DNA from: Ignavibacteriota bacterium
GTDB lineage: Bacteria > Bacteroidota > Ignavibacteria > Palsa-1295
Direction of reading: 5' to 3'
Assembly: GCA_003151825.1 (NCBI GenBank)
Contig: PLYO01000029.1
Coordinates: 130,180-194,179, forward strand
DNA: 64,000 bases
Below the pieces are notes generated by a model, which ran no database searches, was not told the DNA's origin, and was given only the letters and a program-made list of their open reading frames with translations. Each line of letters opens with the position of its first letter. Within the stretch, counting starts at the first letter, position 1. Position numbers and translations under genes: made by a program. Shown here piece by piece: positions 25,583 through 34,071 of the stretch.

Positions 25583-25590
25583 TATTTTTG
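25583..25590 (+). promoter_or_regulatory. TAnnTTTG -7 element of pheT
   Basis: TATTTTTG matches TAnnTTTG and lies only 4 nt before the pheT ATG at 25595. If used, transcription would begin at or within a base or two of the start codon, giving a leaderless mRNA. There is no Shine-Dalgarno-like sequence before this ATG, which agrees. Confidence 0.45.
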
Positions 25591-25594
25591 AATA

Positions 25595-28033
25595 ATGCCC
25601 ATCTCACTCAATTGGCTTTCCGACTACATTCGCGTCCCCTTCACGCCGGAGGAGCTCGCGGACCGGCTGACCATGCTCGGCATCGAAATCGAGTCCGTGG
25701 AGCGCGTGGGCGAGCGGTGGGATAAGGTCGTCGTTGGCGAAGTGCTCGAAGTTTGGCCGCATCCGAATGCTGATAAACTAAGGCTTGCGCGGGTTTCCCT
25801 CGGGAGCGGTGAGCCGCTCCAGATTGTCTGTGGCGCGCCAAATGTGCGAGCGGGATTGCGCGTCGCCGTTGCGATGATTGGCGCGGATCTTGGCGAGGGG
25901 ATGGTAATTAAAAAGGCAAAAATTCGCGGCGAGGCAAGCGAAGGAATGATTTGCTCCGAACGAGAACTCGGAATTTCGCAAAACCATGAAGGCATTTGGG
26001 AATTGCCAGCCGAGACTGCTGTGGGTATGCCGGTTGCCGATGCGCTGGGCTTGCGCGATACTATTTTCGAAGTTGGAATTACGCCAAACCGCGCGGATTG
26101 CTTGAGCCATATCGGCATTGCCCGCGAAGTTCGTGCAATAACGGGCGAAGCGTTGCGCGAGCCAAAAGTTACGATTGATAAAGTTGGCGGCGAAATTGCA
26201 AAGCACGTTCGCATCTTGTTGCCGCAACCCGAACTATGCCCGCGTTATGTTGCGAAATTAGTGCGGGGTGTAACCATCGCTCCATCGCCGGACTGGCTCA
26301 AGCGGCGATTGGAAGCCGTCGGACTTCGTCCCATCAATAATGTCGTCGATGTCACGAATTTCGTGCTGATGGAATGCGGCCATCCACTCCACGCCTTCGA
26401 TTTCGACGTTGTCGAAAATGGCCGGATTGAAGTTCGAACAGCGGGTGGATTCGCCGAAGAATATGTAACGCTCGATGGCAAGCGCCGCAAAATGCCACCG
26501 GACGCGCTGCTCATCACCGATGGCAAAAAGCCTCTTGGAATTGCCGGGATCATGGGCGGCGAGAACTCAGAGATTCGGGAAACAACTCGTAACGTACTCA
26601 TCGAATCGGCCTATTTCAATCCCGCTTCCATTCGCCGAACGGCGAAGCAGCTATCGCTTTCGAGCGACGCGTCCTACCGATTCGAGCGCGGCACGGACTT
26701 CAATATTTTGGAACGTGCGGCGGAGCGGGCTGCGCACATGATTGTCGAACTTGCGGGAGGCGAGATTGTTCCGGGTCTGATCGACGAATATCCACTTCCG
26801 ATCCGGCGCAAAAAATTTCTATTTCGTCCGGCGCGCGCGAACGCACTACTCGGCATGTCGATTTTGCCCGAGCGAATACGCGAGATATTCGAGCGTCTCG
26901 AAATCGAGGTTGAGGATTCCGAATCGCCAGCATGGCAGCTCACGGGACCATCGTACCGCGTCGATCTCGAACGAGAAGAAGATGCTATCGAAGAAGTAGC
27001 GCGCATCATTGGGTACGAAGAAATCCCCACGAGCACATTCGAGCGCGCGCCGCTCACGGGACTGCGCGAGCCGCTCAAGCCGCGTGAGTTCGATGAACTC
27101 GTTCGCGCAACATTGCTTTCACTTGGCGCGAGCGAGTGTATTTCCGTCCCGCTCGTGAGCCAGAAGAATGCGCTGCAATTTCATCCGCAGCCCGTCGAGC
27201 TTATCAATCCGCTGAATGCCGAGCGCGACAGAATGCGGACGAGCGTAGCGATTAATTTGCTCGAAGCGGCGCGTGTCAGCGAACGCTTCGGCGCGCATGG
27301 CCAAAGGATTTTCGAAATGGGTCATGTGTTCCATTATTCCGATAAGCCGGAGATGCTTGGATGTATTAAAGAGGAGACGGAAATCGGCCTTCTGATTTCT
27401 GGCATTCAGGAACCAAAGACAGGGTATAATGCCGAAGCGCTCAAGGCCGATATTTTTTTACTCAAAGGAATTGCGGAATCGCTGTTGGCACGGCTGGGAA
27501 TTCGCAATTTCGATTGCGCTGTAGAAAGCGTGAAAGAGATAGCAAATTTTCTCGATCCTTCTCAAAGTCTTACCATCACTTCGGGCATTCGTCCGATCGG
27601 TCGTATGGGTCGCATCGCCCAGGAAATTACGAAAGCTTACGATCTTCGAACCGACGCATTCATCGCTCTCTTCGATTATTGGGCGCTCTACGATCTCGCG
27701 CGGCAACTACGCGAAAAGCCAACACCGGTCCAGCCATTGCCGAAATATCCTTCGATCGAACGCGACATTGCAATCGTGCTTGCGGAAGGAATTCTCGTGC
27801 GCGATATAATAACAGCAATTCGAAATTCTGCGCCGCCTGAGATTCTAAGACATGTTTCGCTATTCGATCAATTTCAATCGAAAGAGATGAAATTGGCGCA
27901 TGAACGAAGCCTTGCATTCCACCTTCTTTTTCGCTCGGATGAGCGCACATTGGAAGAACATGAGGTGGACGAGCTTATCATTCTGATAATAAAGCGGTTA
28001 GAAGGAGAACTTCACGCGCGACTTCGTGTTTAA
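25595..28033 (+). CDS. pheT: Phenylalanine-tRNA ligase beta subunit
   Basis: 812 residues, the full multi-domain form. MPISLNWLSDYIRVPFTPEEL start, EMAP-like tRNA-binding domain (VVVGEVLEVWPHPNADKLRLARV to EGMICSERELG), B3/B4 editing region (INNVVDVTNFVLMECGHPLHAFD, IAGIMGGENSEI), B5 domain, the inactive synthetase core and a C-terminal ferredoxin-fold anticodon-binding domain (YPSIERDIAIVL...LFDQFQSKEMKLAHERSLAFHLLFRSDERTL). Pairs with PheS encoded at 19957-21057. zapA and a coiled-coil gene follow, the usual pheT-zapA neighbourhood. Confidence 0.97.
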   Translation: MPISLNWLSDYIRVPFTPEELADRLTMLGIEIESVERVGERWDKVVVGEVLEVWPHPNADKLRLARVSLGSGEPLQIVCGAPNVRAGLRVAVAMIGADLGEGMVIKKAKIRGEASEGMICSERELGISQNHEGIWELPAETAVGMPVADALGLRDTIFEVGITPNRADCLSHIGIAREVRAITGEALREPKVTIDKVGGEIAKHVRILLPQPELCPRYVAKLVRGVTIAPSPDWLKRRLEAVGLRPINNVVDVTNFVLMECGHPLHAFDFDVVENGRIEVRTAGGFAEEYVTLDGKRRKMPPDALLITDGKKPLGIAGIMGGENSEIRETTRNVLIESAYFNPASIRRTAKQLSLSSDASYRFERGTDFNILERAAERAAHMIVELAGGEIVPGLIDEYPLPIRRKKFLFRPARANALLGMSILPERIREIFERLEIEVEDSESPAWQLTGPSYRVDLEREEDAIEEVARIIGYEEIPTSTFERAPLTGLREPLKPREFDELVRATLLSLGASECISVPLVSQKNALQFHPQPVELINPLNAERDRMRTSVAINLLEAARVSERFGAHGQRIFEMGHVFHYSDKPEMLGCIKEETEIGLLISGIQEPKTGYNAEALKADIFLLKGIAESLLARLGIRNFDCAVESVKEIANFLDPSQSLTITSGIRPIGRMGRIAQEITKAYDLRTDAFIALFDYWALYDLARQLREKPTPVQPLPKYPSIERDIAIVLAEGILVRDIITAIRNSAPPEILRHVSLFDQFQSKEMKLAHERSLAFHLLFRSDERTLEEHEVDELIILIIKRLEGELHARLRV

Positions 28034-28112
28034 TGGGGTGACGAGAAATGCGTAATGGGTAAAATTCGACTCATTTTTCTCGTTACTCATTTCTTTTTAC
28101 CCGATACTGATT

Positions 28113-28739
28113 GTGACCCCGACCGAATCCCGTGAAGTAGTTTTAGGACTCAGCCGCGAGCGGCTGGCCCGCGCGACCTCGCGTTTAGAGCGAATAGCTC
28201 GCGATGCTGCGGAGCGCATCCACCATTTGAAGCAGGAGAAGCAGGCGCTCGAACGGCGCCTTACCGATCTTGAAACGCTATTCGCCCAGGAGCGGCACAA
28301 CTTCGAGCAGCGTGCCACGCTACTCGCCAGCGTCGCCAGTGAAACCGAGGAACGCGCCGAGGCATTCACCGATCTCAATGCCCGGCTCGACGATCAGGAG
28401 CGGCTTCTCAGCGAACAAATCGAGACCATTTCACGCCTCGAATCGGAGCTTGCTGGCCGCGCGGTAGCATTGAAAGAACAGCAGGCCGTCGAAACGGCGT
28501 GGCAAGCAGAACTCGCCGAGTCGAAAGCAAAGACTGCGCAGCTCGAAGAGCACATCGAAAAAATTAGCGCGGAACGCGAAGCATTGCGAGCAAAAATTTA
28601 TGAAGGCGAGCGAGTGAACGCACACTATGTACTAAATTTGACTGCCGATGAGCGCGATCATGCCGCGAAAGCGATGGACGCCCTCATCGATCAGCTTTCC
28701 GCGATCGAATCGAAAGTGCTCGTGACAGAGGAGAAATAA
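28113..28739 (+). CDS. Coiled-coil protein between pheT and zapA
   Basis: 208 residues from GTG 28113, almost entirely Glu/Arg/Ala/Leu-rich heptads (RIHHLKQEKQALERRLTDLE, DQERLLSEQIETISRLESEL, KTAQLEEHIEKISAEREAL). No signal or membrane segment. It ends 3 nt before zapA, so the two are probably co-translated. A role with ZapA at the division ring, comparable to ZapB, would be a guess from position and structure only. Confidence 0.75.
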   Translation: MTPTESREVVLGLSRERLARATSRLERIARDAAERIHHLKQEKQALERRLTDLETLFAQERHNFEQRATLLASVASETEERAEAFTDLNARLDDQERLLSEQIETISRLESELAGRAVALKEQQAVETAWQAELAESKAKTAQLEEHIEKISAEREALRAKIYEGERVNAHYVLNLTADERDHAAKAMDALIDQLSAIESKVLVTEEK

Positions 28740-28742
28740 ATT

Positions 28743-29021
28743 ATGGCACAAACGGTAAAAGTTACCATTTTCGGTGCGGAATATCCGCTCCGCTCGAACG
28801 ACGAAGCGCTCACACAGCAACTCGCACAGGAGGTCGATGGTCAGCTTCGTGAACTCCAGACCAAGCTACCCGCCCAATCGACGACGACGCTCGCCGTACT
28901 CGCCGCGCTAAACTTCGCCGAGCAGGAAGCCCATACCAAAGAGAACGAGCGCCGCGAGCTCGACCGCATTGCGCTCGATCTTGAAACGCTCTCGACGGCG
29001 CTGGAACAGGCAATGGAATAA
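28743..29021 (+). CDS. zapA: Cell division protein ZapA
   Basis: 92 residues. ZapA stabilises FtsZ protofilaments. VKVTIFGAEYPLRSNDEALTQQLAQEVDGQLREL is the N-terminal ZapA domain and the C-terminal half is the family coiled-coil (LAALNFAEQEAHTKENERRELDRIALDLETL). Its position after pheT is conserved in many bacteria. It meets a convergent gene after 2 nt. Confidence 0.88.
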   Translation: MAQTVKVTIFGAEYPLRSNDEALTQQLAQEVDGQLRELQTKLPAQSTTTLAVLAALNFAEQEAHTKENERRELDRIALDLETLSTALEQAME

Positions 29022-29023
29022 TC

Positions 29024-29860
29024 CTATCCCACTTTCGACGTCAATGGGCTGCGAATGCCTTCATACTTCACAAGCTTCGCTTCGATCTCGCCGATCAACA
29101 CCTTCGAGGACATTTTAACGGGCATGTGATTGTAATCATCGGTCAGCCAAATTTTGATTGAGCCTTCGTTCTTGAAAAGACCACCCTGCACGACCATTGG
29201 CTCGATGACGGAACATTCAAAGGTGCCCACGTCCGTCTCGACTCGCTGATGCCCCAACACACGCACATCGAGCGGATGGGTTTGGCCGTCGTAAAAATTC
29301 TCTAAGTGGATCACATCGCCTTTGCGAGAGTGCGTCAGGTCGAGCGTGCGAACATAATAAAACGCGCTCACGATGTCGTGAACGTAGGCCGGAGTTTTGT
29401 ATTCATGTCTGTCGCTGGTTTCGGCGGTTTGCGCTTCGGGATCGAACATAGCATCGTAATCGTGAGCATAATGTCCTTCGCGGACGTGCTGCTCGAACCG
29501 CCAGGGAAACACGCCATCGACATCCAAAAAAGTCTCGTACCGGTCACGCACTTTAAAAATCCAATCGAAGGTCGGACTCGAAAAGGCTTCGACGCGCGTC
29601 TCGTAAGTTGCACGGTCATGGATGTACTTATAATCGGGAATGGACATGACAGCCTGACCCCCATTGACATAACCCCAATTAATATCGAAGGTAAGCCGCT
29701 CGCCGACCGTAAAAGCCTTATTCGGCAATTGCCGAAATGAGAATGTCGCAGGCCTTTTTTGCGTAACGGGAGTCTGGAATAAAGCGGTATCTTGCGGCGA
29801 ATGAAATCCCCACAGCCCCGCCGTAAACAGAGCAAGCGTAATAATAGAAGTATGCCTCAT
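29024..29860 (-). CDS. DUF3108 domain protein, exported
   Basis: 278 residues with an N-terminal signal peptide (IITLALFTAGLWGFHS). The body matches DUF3108: FTVGERLTFDINWGYVNGGQAVMSIPDY, FDWIFKVRDRYETFLD, FPWRFEQHVREGHYAHDYDAMFD and WLTDDYNHMPVKMSSKVLIGEIEAKL. Members are periplasmic or outer-membrane-facing beta-rich proteins of uncertain role. Monocistronic and convergent with zapA. Confidence 0.82.
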   Translation of the reverse strand: MRHTSIITLALFTAGLWGFHSPQDTALFQTPVTQKRPATFSFRQLPNKAFTVGERLTFDINWGYVNGGQAVMSIPDYKYIHDRATYETRVEAFSSPTFDWIFKVRDRYETFLDVDGVFPWRFEQHVREGHYAHDYDAMFDPEAQTAETSDRHEYKTPAYVHDIVSAFYYVRTLDLTHSRKGDVIHLENFYDGQTHPLDVRVLGHQRVETDVGTFECSVIEPMVVQGGLFKNEGSIKIWLTDDYNHMPVKMSSKVLIGEIEAKLVKYEGIRSPLTSKVG

Positions 29861-29939
29861 CTCTACTAATTATAACACCAGAACACCGGCGTTAAAACAT
29901 TCCAAAATTGAATTTTGACGAAACGTTAAGTTTCAGATA

Positions 29940-30998
29940 CTACAATGCAAACAGAGGCCTTGCGGCATTCATTACGTCTTCCAATCCGATACGTTCCATA
30001 CAGGTGCAATCCTTGCAATTGGGGCAACCAGAAATTGGTTTTGGCGAAAGATTATGGATGTGTGGTCCTCGAAATCCCCAGCGCTCTTTGCTAATAGGGC
30101 GTGGGAGTGGAAAAACTCCTATAGTAGGTGTGCCGAGCGCCGCAGCTAAGTGCCCCGGCCCCGTGCCGACCGTAATCACTATCGAGGCACGGTCGAGGAG
30201 CGCAGCTAACTCCAGGAGCGGATGGCCGATGAAAGGAAACGCCCGGTCCGTGCCAATCGAAGCTGCTGCCGCGTTGATTGTGGCGGCGTCCGAGTCCACT
30301 CCGGTGAGTAACATGCTCATTCCATGCTGCTTGGCGATTGCGCGACCCACTTCGACGAATTTCTGAACAGGCCACGGCTGCGTGGAACCACCACTCGTGA
30401 TATGCAGCACGACGAATGCTGCATCCGCTCTGCTCAAGTGCGCGCGGAGCCAGCGATCTACTTCTGTCTGTTCGGCTTTGTGAAGCTCGATTCGCGGCAA
30501 TACGCTCGGTTCCGGAACAATTCCCATCGGAGCTAACATGCGAAGATTATATTCAGCCTCATGCCGCTCGGCGGTGTGACGATGCTCGTAAATTCGGCTT
30601 GAAAATAAAAAGGAGTACCATCGGTAGCCCGTCCCAATCCGATCGGGAACGCGAGCGACGAATGCCGCCAGCGCAAGCCGAAACCGAGGACTTGGAAAGA
30701 ATGCAACTTCGAATCCACGAAATTGCCGGACCATTATCCAAAAGCTTGCATTAGCATCAATCGCCCGCACTTCGTCCACATCCGGGCAGCGTTCGATGAT
30801 GGGCCGCGTATATTCGCTCGCAAGAAAAGTTACGCTGGCATTCGGCATAGCGTTTTTGATTGCCCGAGCCATCGGCAATGTAAGGACAACATCTCCTAAA
30901 CGGTCGGTACGAACGATGAGAATTCGAGGGGATGAGGGTAAAACGGGAACAGGGGTTATTCTCGAAGCAGAGTGCTTCGATCCCATTTCATCTTTCAT
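29940..30998 (-). CDS. Glycosyltransferase family 9 (heptosyltransferase-like)
   Basis: 352 residues. RILIVRTDRLGDVVLTLPMARAIKNAMP is the GT9 N-terminal signature, followed by VTFLASEYTRPIIERCPDVDEV. The C-terminal nucleotide-sugar domain shows FVVLHITSGGSTQPWPVQKFVEVG, ASIVITVGTGPGHLAAALGTPTIGVFPLPRP (donor-binding) and CPNCKDC. It probably adds heptose or a related sugar to LPS core. The start is uncertain (M1 at 30998 or M5 at 30986), because the 5' end runs into a TTTCATCTTT microrepeat. Confidence 0.87.
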   Translation of the reverse strand: MKDEMGSKHSASRITPVPVLPSSPRILIVRTDRLGDVVLTLPMARAIKNAMPNASVTFLASEYTRPIIERCPDVDEVRAIDANASFWIMVRQFRGFEVAFFPSPRFRLALAAFVARVPDRIGTGYRWYSFLFSSRIYEHRHTAERHEAEYNLRMLAPMGIVPEPSVLPRIELHKAEQTEVDRWLRAHLSRADAAFVVLHITSGGSTQPWPVQKFVEVGRAIAKQHGMSMLLTGVDSDAATINAAAASIGTDRAFPFIGHPLLELAALLDRASIVITVGTGPGHLAAALGTPTIGVFPLPRPISKERWGFRGPHIHNLSPKPISGCPNCKDCTCMERIGLEDVMNAARPLFAL

Positions 30999-31022
30999 CT
31001 TTTATCTTTCATCTTTGCCCAG

Positions 31023-31094
<72 letters not shown>

Positions 31095-31293
31095 AACATC
31101 GCCTAAGCGATGATCGCGGCATGTAAAAGCAGTATCGCCGGGAAATGTTTCCGTAATGATAAGGAAGCTCTGATTAAGTCCATTTTCTGTTCATAGGCTC
31201 AGGATGACACGGAAACAGAATTTGCTTTAAACCGAACCCTCCTCATATTTTTAAGTTGCATCCAATTACATCCTCGAAGCGTTTGAAAAAACC

Positions 31294-31947
31294 TTGAATC
31301 GCGCAGTTCGAATCGGAGTAACGGGAAAACTCGGCAGCGGGAAATCGGTGCTCGTCCGTAGGATGGAGGCCGAAGGCTACACCGTGATCCGCACGGACGA
31401 CCTTGCGAAGGAACTAATGGAGCGGGATGCCGCGCTTCGCGGCGAGCTAATCGAAATACTCGGCCCGAACGCCTATTCCGGCGAGAAGTTGGATCGCGCT
31501 TTTGTAGCGTCCATGATTTTTCAGGATCGTTCGCTATTGGAGCGAGTGGACGCGGCTGTTCATCCGGCGGTTACGAAAGAAGTCGAAAAGATTTTCGAGG
31601 AGCATCCGACCGGCCCGGTCGCGGTGGAATCCGCGCTCATCTTGCAGACGAATTTTCGCGAGCATTTCGATTATATTGTCCTGATCGAAGCTCAGAGGGA
31701 AGCTTCTATCGAGCGCGTCGTGCTGGAAGGGCGTTTAACGCGCGGCCAAGCGGAAGCCCGGCTCGCCGAACAAGAAATCGACCCGCATTCCCGCGACGAA
31801 GCCGATTTTATTATCGAAAATTCAGGCAGCGAGCAAGACCCTTTAAAGGGTCTTGAGGCTTTCCAAGAAAAATGCCGGAGGCTCATCGCTATGCTCGATG
31901 CGCTCCGCAGCATAGAGCTTCCCGAGCAGCCGCTGCATGCCGCATGA
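31294..31947 (+). CDS. coaE: Dephospho-CoA kinase
   Basis: Final step of CoA synthesis, phosphorylating the ribose 3'-OH of dephospho-CoA. 217 residues from TTG 31294 (MNRAVRIGVTGKLGSGKS). The P-loop GKLGSGKS is at 11-18, TDDLAKELME is the CoaE acceptor-side motif, and VHPAVTKEVEKIF and VAVESALILQTN are typical. A 22-bp perfect palindrome (31834-31855) is translated in frame near the C-terminus as QDPLKGL. Confidence 0.9.
   Translation: MNRAVRIGVTGKLGSGKSVLVRRMEAEGYTVIRTDDLAKELMERDAALRGELIEILGPNAYSGEKLDRAFVASMIFQDRSLLERVDAAVHPAVTKEVEKIFEEHPTGPVAVESALILQTNFREHFDYIVLIEAQREASIERVVLEGRLTRGQAEARLAEQEIDPHSRDEADFIIENSGSEQDPLKGLEAFQEKCRRLIAMLDALRSIELPEQPLHAA
31834..31855. repeat. TTTAAA-centred palindrome within coaE
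   Basis: A perfect 22-bp palindrome, CAAGACCC-TTTAAA-GGGTCTTG, in the coding sequence. Similar structures lie at 45706-45728 (CCGAGACC...GGTCTCGG) and 51151-51172 (CCAGGCC...GGCCTGG). All keep (A/C)TTTAAAGG at the centre while the outer pairs differ in a compensated way. Confidence 0.7.
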
Positions 31948-31952
31948 GGATT

Positions 31953-34070
31953 TCAATGCGGATAATCCGGAATTTTTACGTCTTTTGGTACGTCCCAAAC
32001 TTTTACATAATCCAATAAGTGGTGTGCCGCGTGCTGCCCGTTCACATCCCAACAGCCCGGGTTGTGAGGATGCGTTTCGAAGTAGTGCCGCTCCTCGTAG
32101 GTGATAGAATTGTAGCCTAACCATCCCATCCAATAACCACTGGTATCATCCCCGCCAAATGGGTCGGCATTTTTTGAATTGTTATCCATGTCGAATTCGC
32201 CCGGATGAATCGTAAGCATCGAACGAGGCTGGGTAGTGATCCAGTCGTAATACGGGTTCCCAGGCGGAATCAAATGGTCGGGCCATCGCCGAACAACATT
32301 GCTATCGACCAAGAACCGTACTTCGTGTGGGAGAAACTCCATGGCGAAGGTATGGTACCTATACGGAGTGGAGTCAATACCCTCCTGGTCATTTGCGTTC
32401 GTGTCGCGGTCGATCTCTATGGGCGCGGAGGGATAACCATAGCTGCCGCTATACAGGTCGGGAATTGTGTATTGATATGCTTCCGTATTGGTGTGAAGGT
32501 CCGTGCTTAAAAGAGAATCTACGCTGCTGTCTGGATCAATGATCACTGAATTCAAGGCTTGATCCCATTGGCAGGGGAAGGTTTTTTTGTCGCCAGCGTG
32601 ATCGGTTGTTAATGTAATCGAAACCGGTTGATAATTTTTTGAAAAATAGAGCAGCGTGCCGCTTGAATCCGCATAAGGCGCGTTGAAGGTCCGTTTGCCA
32701 TCGGTCGAGACCGTCCATGTCACCGAATCCGCAATGGCCTTCGAGGAGTGCATGTAATAAAAGGTGAAGGGATTAGCCGAGTTAACGAGCGAGGATGGGA
32801 ACCCTCCCTGCAATATCGTCCGGCCCGTTGCCACAACGGTATCCTTCATGAGAGTATCATCGAACGGAGTTACCGGATAGATAAAATTATCGATAATGAG
32901 TTCCGTCGGTTGGTTATGAAGGCACCAACCGGCGTTAGAACTGATAAACAGGGTATCCGTCGCTTGTTTTACAAAATATCCTTGACAGGGCCCATACACA
33001 CGCTGGTGCGAAAAACCCGGGTCGATCATTCCCATTACCGCGTTATTGGTCTCTCCAAGATCCCATTCGGTTCCTTCGCCGCCGCCCCAGTTGTTCGTGT
33101 TATGTAGCACGTGGGGAACCTTATCCCGCATTTCATATTTGCCGTATGGCGCTTGTTGCCAGGCCGGCCTGAGCGGAAGGCTGGCTGACTGGTTCGGGAA
33201 CGGGCACGCGCGAAGAATCGCAGAATAAAAGAAAGACTTGTGAATTGATTGGTTTGTATCGATGTGCTGGACGCAACTATCTGAATATTGGTTATATACT
33301 TGTCCGCAGTTGCAGGTATCGACCGTGTCTTCGCGGAGCATAATGTCGAGCGCGTAGCCATCGTGGGCGTCGGAGTCATGCACGATCCGCACGTCGGTAT
33401 CCTTCGAGCATTCGTTAAACGCTGGATAATCGTCCTGCCAGGCGTTGGTGACGTACCATTGGCTGTTAAAGATTGCCGTGTCGCTGAACTCATCGCTAAA
33501 GAGAATGGAATCGTATTTGGGCTCGATATAGGCGTGAACAAAAGCTCCCGGCATCCCGTGGACTCCCGGCTCGAACTTTATCGTTCCCGACGCGCGGAAA
33601 TCGACGTCCTCGTTCTTACTAATCGTTACCATGCCAACGCTTACCGAATGTGTTGTATCGACATTACTTCCCACGATAATATCCGATGGGGAACCATCGG
33701 GCTTATTGCGTGCCGTGAACAGGCGCTGCCAGACAACGTTTGGGCCGAGTACCCTGCCGGAGCCACAAGGGTGCGCGCCCGAAAGAACAGAATCGTGCCA
33801 CACGGCGGTGTCGCGTAGCACTGGCGTATAGATTCGCCAAAAATTCCCAACGCCGTTGGGATCGAGAATCTGATCGGCTTCGGCGCAGAGGCCTTCGCGC
33901 GTTTCCATCGAGTCCGGCGGAGCGAACGGGCAGTAATACACATCCGTGTTCTGCAAAATAATATTCCCGGACTGGTAAATCGTATCGGGATTGACGTAGC
34001 TCTGCCCGAATGCTAAAGCCGGCAGCAGCATCGTAACCCATAAGCAAAGTATTGTAAGCTTTTTCATCAT
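31953..34070 (-). CDS. Secreted GH16-like protein with a large internal insertion
   Basis: 705 residues with a signal peptide (LTILCLWVTMLLPALAFGQ). From about residue 188 it has GH16-type features: ILFSDEFSDTAIFNSQWYV, YGKYEMRDKVP (309-319) and the catalytic-type motif EWDLGE (E335, D337, E340), matching ExDxxE of laminarinase/lichenase-type enzymes. The late strands (YRYHTFAMEFLPHEVRFLVD, HHLLDYVKVWDVP at the C-terminus) are also present. About 190 residues (roughly 370-560) are inserted between them. The first ~185 residues are unassigned. No T9SS tail. Last gene of the 37960-31953 operon; probably binds or cleaves a beta-glucan-like polymer, unproven. Confidence 0.65.
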   Translation of the reverse strand: MMKKLTILCLWVTMLLPALAFGQSYVNPDTIYQSGNIILQNTDVYYCPFAPPDSMETREGLCAEADQILDPNGVGNFWRIYTPVLRDTAVWHDSVLSGAHPCGSGRVLGPNVVWQRLFTARNKPDGSPSDIIVGSNVDTTHSVSVGMVTISKNEDVDFRASGTIKFEPGVHGMPGAFVHAYIEPKYDSILFSDEFSDTAIFNSQWYVTNAWQDDYPAFNECSKDTDVRIVHDSDAHDGYALDIMLREDTVDTCNCGQVYNQYSDSCVQHIDTNQSIHKSFFYSAILRACPFPNQSASLPLRPAWQQAPYGKYEMRDKVPHVLHNTNNWGGGEGTEWDLGETNNAVMGMIDPGFSHQRVYGPCQGYFVKQATDTLFISSNAGWCLHNQPTELIIDNFIYPVTPFDDTLMKDTVVATGRTILQGGFPSSLVNSANPFTFYYMHSSKAIADSVTWTVSTDGKRTFNAPYADSSGTLLYFSKNYQPVSITLTTDHAGDKKTFPCQWDQALNSVIIDPDSSVDSLLSTDLHTNTEAYQYTIPDLYSGSYGYPSAPIEIDRDTNANDQEGIDSTPYRYHTFAMEFLPHEVRFLVDSNVVRRWPDHLIPPGNPYYDWITTQPRSMLTIHPGEFDMDNNSKNADPFGGDDTSGYWMGWLGYNSITYEERHYFETHPHNPGCWDVNGQHAAHHLLDYVKVWDVPKDVKIPDYPH

Positions 34071-34071
34071 T

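Noticed and set aside
28743-29023. 6S RNA gene expected after zapA in some bacteria
   Set aside because: The convergent DUF3108 gene begins 2 nt after zapA, leaving no space.
31097-31112. CATCGC-CTAA-GCGATG hairpin next to the tRNA-Gly gene considered as a family member
   Set aside because: The stem is shifted and the loop is CTAA rather than TCGG/CCGA; it is on the 5' side of the tRNA and may be unrelated.
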